Source: Pyropia yezoensis
Lineage: Eukaryota; Rhodophyta; Bangiophyceae; Bangiales; Bangiaceae
NCBI GenBank assembly: GCA_009829735.1
Contig: CM020619.1
Coordinates: forward strand, 6,340,083-6,404,082
Direction of reading: 5' to 3'
DNA length: 64,000 nt
In this document: positions 18,720-28,821 of the stretch, in pieces
Position numbering within the stretch: the first letter of the stretch is position 1
Layout of the letters: each line of letters begins with the position of its first letter
Translations under genes and position numbers: made by a program
The notes under the pieces: generated by a model
The model's database searches: none
What the model was told of the DNA's origin: nothing
Seen by the model: the letters and a program-made list of their open reading frames with translations, nothing else

Positions 18720-19258
18720 TGTAGCAGTACTCCCAACCACCAACCCCGAGTCAGGGAAGGAAGAGGAGTATTGCCGATATCCCAACTTGGGACACCGGAA
18801 GCAAGCACCTCCACACAGCCGAACACGGAACTTGCGTGTGGTGAGCGGGTCAGCTCACCAAGGCACGAACAAGATGTGTCGGAGCCAGACGGTGTTTACT
18901 TGCTTGGCCAGCCAAGGTGGGCCCTCCCCGCCTTGCTGTCCCTCCTTATCAACCCTCCTCACACGCTCACGCAACCCCTCAAAACACTCAGAAAATGAAC
19001 CCTCAAACAAACCAATCATATCACTCCACATGCAAAGCACTCAAAGCGTAGAAATCCGTCTGGCTCCCGTGCAAAAATCCCAAGAAACAAATACCAGCAG
19101 CATTACCCTGCTCTAGTATGTCGGAAGTCCTAGTCGAATTTCCGTCCAAAAGTCAGAAGCTTCACCATCGTGGGTCGGGTGAATTTCGACTTCCGGTCAG
19201 GTCCACTTGACCCGAATCTCCAAAGTATTGGTACCGAATTCCGGCCCAATCTCCCACA
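18720..19258 (-). repeat. 5' LTR of the chromovirus
   Basis: This 539-bp copy of 8850-9388 has TG...CA ends. It would contain the element's promoter, directing minus-strand transcription. No clear TATA box was seen on the element strand. Confidence 0.97.
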
Positions 19259-19263
19259 CATCT
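19259..19263. repeat. Target-site duplication, right copy (CATCT)
   Basis: Direct repeat of 8845-8849, immediately after the terminal CA of the right LTR. Confidence 0.93.
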
Positions 19264-19819
19264 AGCTGTCAAAAAGACGCGTAGGGCGCCAGGGGCGGCG
19301 ACTGTGGCGGCGACTGTGGCGGCTCCCACTGCCTCTGTACCAAGTTGGAGGACAGCCCCTCGGCGACCTCGGACTCCCCTCACACTCAGCCTGTTATGCG
19401 CATCGCCACTGGTCAGGGCAATGGTAATGGCGCCCGCATTACGGCCGACTGCTGTGACGGGGCCGTCCGTGCCAGGACCTGCCGTGGCCTGTGTAGAGAC
19501 ACTGCGAGGCGAGCAGCCAGCCCGAACGTCTGAGACATCGGTAGTAGGGCAGCCGGTTGGGGCTTCCGAGCAAGTCATCAGGGACATCAAAGACGCTGTG
19601 ATCAGGGCCGTGAGAGACTGTATGCGCCCGGTCAACGCTGAGCTGGCCGTCCTGCGGTCCACTTTGGAGGCTTTCAAGGCATCTCTTGAAGATCTCTGTA
19701 CTACAGTCAGCAGGCTGGGGGGTCGTAACGAGCACACTGTTCGGGTGCAGCAGCATACGGCCGATGCAGAGCGCGCTGCCCCGGAAAGTCGGCATGGTCC
19801 TGTGGCTGACGATTCATAG
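19259..19819 (+). pseudogene. 3' part of an ORF split by the retrotransposon
   Basis: A plus-strand frame runs without a stop from the target duplication to 19819. It begins Ala/Thr/Pro/Arg-rich and ends in a likely coiled coil (VIRDIKDAVIRAVRDCM, LAVLRSTLEAFKASLEDL). Removing the 10.4-kb element and one CATCT joins it in phase to the frame at 8734-8849. I recognise no family. The coiled-coil end suggests a dimerising protein, possibly the DNA-binding partner of an old transposon, but that is a guess. Confidence 0.45.
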
Positions 19820-21379
19820 GTGGGAAGTAATGAAGAATAGGGCGAGGATGGGCTTTTGAATCGGGTGGAAGGCCTGCTTCAACGCGTACGTGACAGCCGG
19901 CCGCAGTACCTCCCTGCTGTCTGTACCAGTTGCCTTTGATGCTTTTTCCTGGTCTTCCCCCGTCCGCCACACCCCCGCCCCTCCCCCGCGCCAATCCCCC
20001 CGCTGCCGCTCCACTCCTCGCCGACCCCATTACCATAGCCGCCCTACTCCCGCCCGCCCAACTCCTACCCCTCACACACCCGCCTATGCCCCCCCGCCGG
20101 CAGTGACGCCAAAGAGTGTAAAATAGCGACGGCACCAGTTGCACAGCGCACCGTCGCCAACGTCTGCCGGGTAGACGCCCCGTGCTTACCATGTCCTACA
20201 ACCCCGACGGGACGAGGCAGTCCGCCAAGGTCCACCGTGAAAGAAATGGAGTCCGGTGGGCGCCTCAACATTCCCCTTGTCCCGCCTCCACAGTTCGCAT
20301 ACCCTTGCGTACCGTCGTTGCGGGACCTCCGCCAAGTGACCGCCTAGCCATGGCATGCAAGATGCTGCTCCGTGCAGCGATGGAAAGGGACAAGCGAGCG
20401 GGAGGGCAGACGCCTCCGCCCAGCACCCCCACTGTGCCGTCGCCAGAGTAAACATTTAAGCGTACGCGGGCCGACGGGGACTCCACAGCAGAAGCTGACA
20501 AGCGCAAGCGCGCCAAATTGTACCGCCTCCCAGCTGTTCCACTTCCCCACGCCCACTGGACAGTCAGAGCGACTCCCTCGAATGGTCTGAACTATATCGT
20601 GACCGGAGGCACCCGACTTCGAAAAACTGGGACACTTCTAGGGAGGCTTTGGCGGATGGGCCAAAGCCCCTACAAAGACCCCCCGAAATCCGGCTTTGAT
20701 CGTATCCCAAGGCCTAAGTATTGCTGTTTTCTCAATTTTGTCCGACCTGATCAAAGTCAAGACACGGTCTGGATCTACTTCCCATTGGTCAATGGGCTGT
20801 ATCCGGTCCAACGGATGGCTGTGAGGTTGTCTCCCAGTCTTGATCTTGATCTTGACTTCGACCGCATCAGACAAAATTGGGAAAGTAGCAATAGCTATTT
20901 CGGCTTGAGAGCCATTGGAAACGCTCAGAGTCAACCGCTTCGGGCAGAGCCACCGATATCGACTATCGGTCTTAAACGGTTCATTCTAGAACGCCACGTT
21001 TGCTTACGTGTATGCCCCTGAGCGGTTGGACTATCGTCGTACTAGAGATTTTTAGCAACGAGATTGTCACCAGAATCTCATTAGAATTCGATAAACCCCT
21101 GCCACATGCGTCCGACATGGGAACGATTTGTATGGAGAGGTCCCTTCCTTTGCCGTCGCGGCCGCCGGCACTGCCACGGGGCGGCGTCAGCGGCGGCGGC
21201 ACCGAATAAGGCGTCGCCGCGCCGCTGTTCCCCTGATTGGCCGCCACCCCGCTGTTTATTAGCGCGCAGGACGTGCCTCTGCGCGTGCCCGGCCGGCCAC
21301 GGTGGATGCCGAGGCGGCGTGCTCACCACCCGCTCGCCCGGCGTTGACCACCAGCGGCGCCTGCCACGCCGCCGCCGCC
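19820..21379. other. Stretch without recognised gene, with an imperfect inverted repeat
   Basis: Short frames (for example 20182-20451 plus and 20638-20934 minus) show no domain. Around 20717-20762 and 20843-20890 two ~46-bp segments are inverted copies at roughly three-quarters identity, sharing CAATTTTGTC. They could be the remains of a small foldback element. No target duplication was found. Confidence 0.4.
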
Positions 21380-22500
21380 GTCAGCGTGGCAGCGGCGGCC
21401 GCAGACGCCAACGGAGACAGTGTATGGGTGGACTTGGACGTCCAGCCGGTAGAGCGTCCTCGCGTCGGCGCGGGTGGCGGTAGTGGGCGCGGGCGACGCG
21501 CCGGTGCCATCGGGCGGCGTGACGATGTCATACAGGGTGGTGCTGGTGAGGGACCCGGTGGGGAGGTTGGCGGGTGGTGCGAGCGGCGGCCGCGTGACGG
21601 CGGCGGCGGAGTCTGGTTGGGGGTGGTGGGGAAGTGGGGGTGGCCGGGGGGCCGGGGTGGGGGGGGGGCTGAGGTTTGGTGCCGCCGGGCCGAGGGAATT
21701 CCGCGGGCGGCCTAAGGGTCGCAAAGCTGGGCTTCCCGATGGGCGTGGCGCTGGGCGCCGACGCAGACGCGGTGGGCGCCGCGGGAGCAGACGGCGCCGC
21801 TTCGGCCGCCGCCCTGCCCGACCATGGAACCATGGACGTTGTCGGCGCGGCAGCGGTGGGTAGCTCAGCGGGGTGGGGGGGATGCACCCCTCCGCCGGCT
21901 CCAGCGCCGGCGGCGCCAGCGGGCGGACCGGCAAGCGCACCGGGAGGTCAGCCGCGGGGGGGGGGGGGGGGGGGGGGGCCGGCTCCTTGACTTTGTCGAT
22001 GCTAAACCGCTTGACTTGGCCGTCCACTGCTAGCTGCACAATCTTGCCCTCCTAGGCAATGACAGTGTACTGCTCTTGCCACTCATCAACCGGCGGCTCG
22101 CAGTAGACGAGGACTTTCATACCAGGGTGGATGTCGCGGTCGGCATCTGCAGGAACGGGCGCCGCTCGGGCTGCGCGTAAGCTTGCCTGAGCGACGTTGG
22201 ATAGCATCTCCAGCCTGGCTGTGACCATGGCCTGCACACGGTCCCGCTGCGGCGGAAGTCGTACCGGGCCACCGGTGTGCGTGGAATCACGCCAAAGACA
22301 AGGGGCGTCGGGATTAGCCCGTTGACACCCACCGTGGTGTTCATACCATGGCAGACTAGTGCCAGGGCCGACTCTTCGGGGCTTTGCTAACGCCTCCACC
22401 TTCCAGTCCATCCTGTTGGCCACCCTCCACGCACATCCGTTCGCCGCCCGCCACGCGGCCTTTGCCCTCTGCGGCGACGCGTTCGTGCCTCCCGCAACGC
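21380..22500 (-). pseudogene. Degenerate retroelement integrase C-terminal region
   Basis: Two overlapping minus-strand frames carry pieces of one retroelement protein. NTTVGVNGLIPTPLVFGVIPR (about 22280-22344) resembles the segment after the integrase core. After a frameshift the next frame continues with RDRVQAMVTARLEML, HPGMKVLVYCEPPVDEW and YTVIA, a stop at about 22052, and then GKIVQLAVDG and FSIDKVKEP. A Pro-rich region and LYDIVTPPDG follow, as expected between integrase and RT. No RT motif remains. The superfamily (copia or gypsy) cannot be settled from this piece. A poly-G run at 21957-21978 interrupts it. Confidence 0.65.
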
Positions 22501-24247
22501 AGGCGGCGCTCAATCCTGTCCGCAACGTCGCGCCAGCTGTGCTGGGCACCCTCCTCGAGCGCCGGCCGGGGGAGGCTACCTGCGCGGCGGCTCCGGCGCT
22601 CACGTCGTTGCGGGCGCCCGCGGTGGGCGTGCCGCCACCACCGGCTCTGTTGACCGCCATTGCGCGGCTGGCCGCGGGGGTAGGGGTTGGGGTGGAGATG
22701 ATGGGGGTGGGGGAGATGGTTGGATCGTGGGAGCGGAGCTCCACCGTCTACGTGCGGAGGAGGCCGGGTGGGAGTTGCAAGCGTGTGTGGGGGTGGTGGC
22801 GGCGCCCTCGGCAACAGTCGGGGAGGTCCTCGCCGTGCTGTACGTGGCCGAGTGGGCAGCCGTCGCGCACCGCCCGGTTGCCGCTGGGGTGGTGGTGGCT
22901 GCTGCCGGGGCGGGGTCGGCTCCCGGCGCCGACGGCGTTGCCGGCGCCGACGGCGACAGCAGCGGCAACGGTGACACGGCCGACGTTGCGACCTGGATGG
23001 CACTCATTGCGGTCATCACCGCCCGGCTGGCGCGGCTCCCACAGATGGCAGGCGGCCGTGAACACCCGTGTCCGGGCGGGTGGTGGCCACTCCCACAGCT
23101 GCCGTAGACGCGGTCGACGCAGCGGCCGTCGAGGCGCTCCTCAGCGCACTCGGCCCGATTGCGCTGCCGCCGCCGCAGGTGGCGGCGCCGCGGGGCGGCC
23201 GCGGTGGCGACGCTGCCACCGTCGCACTGATCGCCCTCGCCGCCACCCGTCGTCGCCTTTGTCAGGGGGGGGTGGGGGAGGGGGGCGCCAGAGCGACAGA
23301 CGGGATGATGGCGTCGTGCTTCGACGAAGCAGACGGCCCCGTAGCCGACTCCGTTGCCGCCTCCGCCACCACAGCCACCGCTGCCGCCACGCCGCCACGC
23401 GGTGCCAGCTGGTGCGGGATTTGAAGCCACGGCTGGCGATCGCGGCGGGCACCGCGTCGGCGCCGTCGGCTGCGGAACGTTTTCTGCGGACAATAACCCG
23501 GTTTTTATGCTGGTTAGCTGGCCCACGAAACAAACATTGCTGGCCAGGAAACGCCCAGGAAACCCTCTCATTGAGACAACGACTCGATCACGGAATCCCG
23601 TATAGAGTGGACCAAAGCAGAGAACGTGACGAATTCTGTCCTCGGGGAGCATCTCTGATGTAAGAATGCGGCAATGATGTCACAATCCAGCACTGACGGT
23701 TCGGTTGCACAGAACGTCCCGAATGCGCTCCCGAGAAACGCCCAAGAGTGCGCTCCCGAGAAACGCCCCGACACGACGCTGGGCTGTCCGAACGCGGCGG
23801 GACGCGCATAGATCCGACACCCGGGCGTTCCGGGCTCGTGCATTCGTCAGGTTCAGATCCGGCGAGATGTTGCAGGCGAAGCGATAGGAGTATCCAGCAT
23901 GCGTCAGGTTGAGAGTAGGTCAATGGATAGGATGACTTGTAAGCACCCCTCGTCGTCATGGACTTGACTTAGATGAGACTAGTACGGTTGGACTTCGTCT
24001 TAGGACGTGTAGTATGGAGAATGCGTTTCCTAAGATTTCAACCACCGTTTCCTGGCTGCGATTAACTCCGTTTAGTAGGTCGTAGTCACGTCAACCACGC
24101 GAGTCTACGGGATACACTCTAGAACGACACGAGCGGTTGAAAGCAGAAGGGGAAAAGAGAGGTGGATCTTTCATCCCCGTGCGCGCATGCCTCGAGAGGA
24201 AGAAGGACGGCAAGGTGCGGGGGGGTGGTGGTCGCCCTGACTGCCGC
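22501..24247. other. Intergenic stretch with low-complexity GC-rich DNA
   Basis: The left part (to about 23450) is Ala/Pro/Arg-coding in all frames and has no recognisable domain. It may be further decayed retroelement. The right part (23500-24247) is less biased and includes the region downstream of the ATPase stop. A 21-bp unit (GCTCCCGAGAAACGCCC core) occurs twice near 23726-23770. No RNA gene was recognised. Confidence 0.4.
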
Positions 24248-27200
24248 CTACCAGTACGTGTTGTACCGGAGCCACTTGCCGAGCTTGTTGCCCGTCCTGT
24301 CGCCCTTGCGGATGAAGAACTTGCGGAGCTCATCGTAGAAGATGATGAAGATAGCAAACGGGATGGCGGGAAGCAGGTGCACCACCCGGAGGGGCCGTGT
24401 GCCAAACACGTCGTGGAGCCACGGCACGTACACGAGCAGCGCAATCAGGACAATCTCCTGGATGACACCAGCAATCAGCACCTTGTTCTTGACGCCCTGC
24501 GTGAAGAGGGAGAGGACGCGGGTCTTGCACACGAGGATACCGCCAATCTGCACCACCACAATGGACACGAGGAAGGACGTCTGCGCGCGCTTGATAATCT
24601 CATCCTGCTCCTCACGCGTCCACAGGTCAAAGCAGCCTTGACCAGCGTCATCACCCTCAATAACGTCCGAGTTCTCCACCCCCGTGTTGATGCCCAGGTC
24701 CGTCACTACGCCTGTCGCGGCGAAGCACGCCGGGTTGTTGTTGCCGAGGGCGCACGTAAACTCGCGGCAGCTGGTGCGGCCGGTCAGGCGGCCAATCTGC
24801 TGGAACATGGCGTTGTATTCGCGGCCCGCCCGGTCGGTGGCGGCGCCAAGCGTGGCCGGCGCGGCGCCCGACGGCAGCTGCGGGGAGACGAGCTGGAACT
24901 CTGGGTTGAACCCGCGGTTGGCACGGAAGAAGGTGTCGAAGTCGCCATTCTCCGTGCGGAACCAGTCCGCATCAAAGGAGCGGCCCCGCGGCCGCACGCG
25001 CTCCACAAACAGCCACCGCATGTCGTCCGACTGCTGGGTGGAAAACGTTGTGTCCGTGTCGAGGCCAATCAGCGTGCCCGCCGACAGGCCGTAGTCGTTG
25101 AACACCACCAGGTAAGTGAAGAAGCCAGCCAGGGCCTGGATGACGCCAATCTGGAAGTAAGAGAAGGAGATCAGGCGGCGGTTGACCAAGCGGTCCACCT
25201 GCGCGTCGCGCGGCGGGCGGCGCATAATGTCCGCCTCCGCCTCCTCGTACGCCAGCGAAATGGCCGGCAGCAGATCCGTCCCCAGGTCAATGCACAGAAT
25301 GAGGAAGGTGGTCAGCGGCAGCGGGACGCCAACCAGGATGAAGGTCAGGAAGGGGGTGATCTCCGGGATGTTGGAAGTCAGCGTGTAGGCAATCGACTTC
25401 TTGAGATTGTCGAAGATGAGGCGGCCCTCCTCGACGCCCGCCACAATGCTGGCAAAGTTGTCGTCAAGGAGGATCATGTCGGCCGCCTCCTTAGACACGT
25501 CCGACCCAGAGATGCCCATGGCCACCCCAATGTTGGCCTTCTTGAGCGCCGGCGAGTCGTTGACACCATCTCCCGTGACGGCCACAATGTGGTTGAGCCG
25601 CTGGTTGTTCTCCACAATGATCAGCTTCTGCTGCGGCGACGTGCGCGCAAACACAATCTGGTCGTGCGCGAGCACCCGGTCCCAGTCCGCCTCGTCCAGG
25701 TCCTTGATCTGCGAGCCGGGCACCACAATGGACTTGATCTCGCTGCGGTCCACCTCCTCGACGGGGATGCCGCGCTCGCGCGCCACGTCCTCGGCCGTCG
25801 GGTCGCGGATAATGTTCACCTGCTTGGCAATCGACTTGGCCGTCGCGGGGTGGTCACCCGTGACCATCACCACCTTAATGCCCGCCGACTGGCAAGTGGC
25901 CACGGCGCCCGGCACCGCCTCACGGGGCGGGTCGAGCAGCGCCATCAGCCCCACAAATGTAAAGCCCTCCATGGGGAAGTTGGGGTCCTCCGTGTCAAAC
26001 TCAAAGTCGCGCGTAAACGACGCGTCCAGTGGCAGCTGCGCAAAGCCCAGCACCCGCTCGCCCCGCTCCATCATAAACGCCAGGTGCTCGTTAATCTTGG
26101 CACGGATCTCAGCCGACATGGGCACCACCCCCGCCGACGTGAGAGCGTTGGAGCACTTGTCCACCACCCGCTCGGGTGCGCCCTTGACGCACATCCGCAG
26201 GCGGTCAGGCACACCCGCGGCGGCCGCCACCGAGTCTTCATTGATGGTAATCATGAACTTGTTGGTCGAGTTGAACGGGATGCCCGACACCTGCGGGTTG
26301 GCCTTACGGTACGTCTCGACAGACTCAATCTTCTCGCAAAACTTGAGGATGCCCGCCTCCGACGCGTCGCCATTCACCTTCCGCTCATCAATCGAGCGGT
26401 CGGGGAAGTCGTCCATCTCCTTCGAGTCAAAGGTGGCCTTGCCACAGTTGCACGCAATGTAAAACAGGTCCTTGTAGCACGCATTGTCAGAGTTAAAGGT
26501 CGCTTCGGTGGCCGCGCCCTTGGTCGTGTGGAGCTCCAGATCGTACACGAGGTGCACAATGGTCATGCGATTCTGTGTCAGGGTGCCCGTCTTGTCAGAG
26601 CAAATGCACGTCGTCGACCCCATCGTCTCGACGGCCTCGAGCTTCTTGACCAGCACCTGCTTCTTGGACATGCGCTGCGCCGACAGCGTCAGCGATACCG
26701 TCACAGTGGCGAGCAGGCCCTCGGGCACGTTGGCGACAATAATGCCAATGCAAAACACAATGTTGGAGATGATGTCCGTGTCCTTGGCCACCCCAATGAT
26801 GAAGAAGGCAATGCCCAGAAAGATGGCCACCGCCGAGATGATGATGACAAAGTGATGAATGTCCTTCTGCAGCGTCGTCGTCTCAGACGAGGAGCCCGCC
26901 GCAAGGCCCGCAATCCGACCAAACACCGTGTCATCACCCGTGTTGACCACCACCCCCTGTGCCGTCCCGTCGACGGCAAGGGTGCCGAAAAAGGCCAGGT
27001 TCTTCGTCTCGAGTGGGTTCTCATCCGTGCAGTCGACGGTACGGCCAATGGGCTCCGACTCACCCGTCAGCGGCGAGTTGTCCACCTTGAGCTTCTGGTT
27101 GGAGACAATGCGCAGGTCGGCCGGGATCTTGTCGCCCAGCTTCACGTCGCACAGGTCACCGACCACCAGGTCGCGGGCAGGCACCTCAAGGACCTTGCCC

Positions 27201-28159
27201 CCACGGTGGACAACCGTCTGCGGGGGCAGAAAGTTGGCGAACTTCTCCATCGTCTTCTCGCTCTTAAACTCCTGCGCAAACGTAAACAGGGCGGTAACGA
27301 TGACCACTACGTACAGGATGATGCCGAGGTAGAGGTTGTCCTTGGACTCGGGGTGGAGGCCGAAGCCGATGAAACACAGGATGGCGGCGACCTGCAGGAG
27401 GATCGCAAAGAAGTTGACAAACTGGAGCAGCAGCTTGACGTACCAGGGGGTCACCTTGGGGGGGGACAGGACGTTCGGGCCATCCCGCTCCAGGCGCAGC
27501 TTGGCCTCCGCATCCGTCAGGCCCTGCGTACAAAACCAGTGGGGTCAGTGGGCGGCAGAGACAGAGTAGCGCAGCGCAAGCAGAGAGACAGAATGGAGGC
27601 ACAAAATGGAGCGCCCAAGTCAGTCTCCGCCAGTCAAGGAGCTCTCGGCGCCTCTTCCCGTGACCGCAACCGCTCACCGACGCAAACCACTTACGAGGGC
27701 TGTCGTTCCTTCCCGTCGTGACCCCCATCTCGGCACCACGCGACGAGCCACTTACCCAGCCACCCACTGCACCATCCTCCCACCCAGCTCCTCTCCATCC
27801 AGAGCCCGCCTGTCCCCCCCGCCTTCCCCCACGCACCCCCCCACTCCCCCGTGCGCCCCAGCACCGAAGCAGCAAAGACCCGGTCCAATACGTACATTTT
27901 CCGCATCCGTCTTGAGGCGCGTCACCATCTCCTCGACGGACACCTTGTGCTCCCACATCTCCACCTCCTTTTTCAGGTCCACGGGCCCGTCCTTGGCTTT
28001 GCCCCCATCCGCCTTGCGCTCGAGCGCCTGCGACACGCGGGCGCTCGTCTCCGAGTACTGGCGCGCCATCTCCAGCTCATTGGGGGCGCGCGTCCGCTTC
28101 GCCTCAATGTCCGAGCCATCCGCGGCAGCGACGCCGGCAGCTGCGGCGGGCGGCGTCAT
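24248..28159 (-). CDS. Na+/K+-type P-type ATPase alpha subunit (two exons)
   Basis: This plasma-membrane pump exchanges cations using ATP. Exon 1 is 27896-28159 and exon 2 is 24248-27523. The 372-bp intron has GTACGT at its 5' end and TACGCAG at its 3' end and is in phase 0, giving about 1,179 residues. The start ATG has an ideal context (GCCGCCGCCATGA). Exon 1 ends with the N-domain (LKKEVEMWEHKVSVEEM) and exon 2 resumes with GLTDAEAKLRLERDGPN. Core motifs are intact: PLTGESEP, VANVPEGLLATVTVSLTL in M4, the phosphorylated Asp in CSDKTGTLTQNRM (near residue 398), MVTGDHPATA, TGDGVNDSPAL, and SNIPEITPF with CIDLGTDLLPAISLAYE in M5-M6. These match the Na+/K+ (IIC) class rather than H+ or Ca2+ pumps. 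The M7-M8 outer loop is about 170 residues with four Cys, against about 40 in animals. Confidence 0.95.
27524..27895 (-). other. Intron of the Na+/K+-type ATPase gene
   Basis: GT-AG intron supported by loss of homology inside it and by exact phase-0 joining of the N-terminal domain to the GLTDAEAK segment. The acceptor is TTTTGTACGCAG. Stops in all three sense frames were not checked exhaustively. Confidence 0.9.
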
Positions 28160-28778
28160 GGCGGCGGCAGGCGGGGGATAGCGGCGAGTGGGGGGGGCGG
28201 GGGGGGGGGGGGGGGGGGGCTGGTACCCACCAAAACGGCGAGGGGGGGGGCGCACGGGTAGGGACAGGGGAGGGGAGTGGGAGAAGGGGTCGGTCGAAGG
28301 GCAGGGGGGGCGCCGTGTGACGGTGAGGGCCGGGTGAAACGCGCACGCCCGTGCCGTACGAGCCACGGATGAGGCGCGGTAGGGGTACAGGGGGGGGGGA
28401 GGACGACCGCGGTCGGGTACTCGGGGCGCCAGTCGCACGGTGGCTGGCGTCGTTGTCCCGGCCGACGGCGGCGGCGGCCCAAATACCCGTCGTCCCTCGC
28501 CTCCCCCTCAGTGGGCCAGCACCGGCGGCGGCACGCGGCAGCCACAACCTCGCTGGCCACCCCACGCGCCACCTGCGGCGGCGGCACGCTTCCCACGCCC
28601 CCCCCCCCCCCCCCCCCCCTCAGACACGCTGCTGGCGACGGCACGCGTGCCTGGCTGTATCCACACGACCCAGACCTCCCCGCCGCCGTTGCTGGCGGTG
28701 GCGGTTGGGGGGCGGTCCCCCCCCCCCCTTCGCCACTTGTGGCCCCGCCCGCGCCACCCCGCCCTGCACCGTGGCGCC

Positions 28779-28821
<43 letters not shown>

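Larger units (their letters stand above)
8850..19258 (-). mobile_element. Full-length Ty3/gypsy chromovirus LTR retrotransposon
   Basis: Two direct repeats of exactly 539 bp, each TG...CA, bound a 10,409-bp element flanked by 5-bp CATCT duplications. The LTRs differ at about ten positions by eye (roughly 2 percent), so the insertion is neither brand new nor ancient. Reading on the minus strand, the order is 5' LTR (18720-19258), leader with candidate primer-binding site, gag, zinc knuckle, -1 frameshift signal, protease, RT, RNase H, integrase, chromodomain, a long region carrying an ORF on the opposite strand, polypurine tract and 3' LTR (8850-9388). Protease-RT-RNase H-integrase order plus the chromodomain place it in the chromovirus branch. 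Gag and pol each contain one in-frame stop, so this copy is probably not autonomous. Confidence 0.97.

Noticed and set aside
23400..23425. A tRNA-like GGGATTTGAAGCC segment
   Set aside because: No cloverleaf, anticodon stem or acceptor pairing could be found around it.
24137..27721. A 1,194-codon plus-strand frame opposite the ATPase
   Set aside because: It is the codon-composition shadow of the ATPase on the other strand; it has no recognisable domain and crosses the intron.
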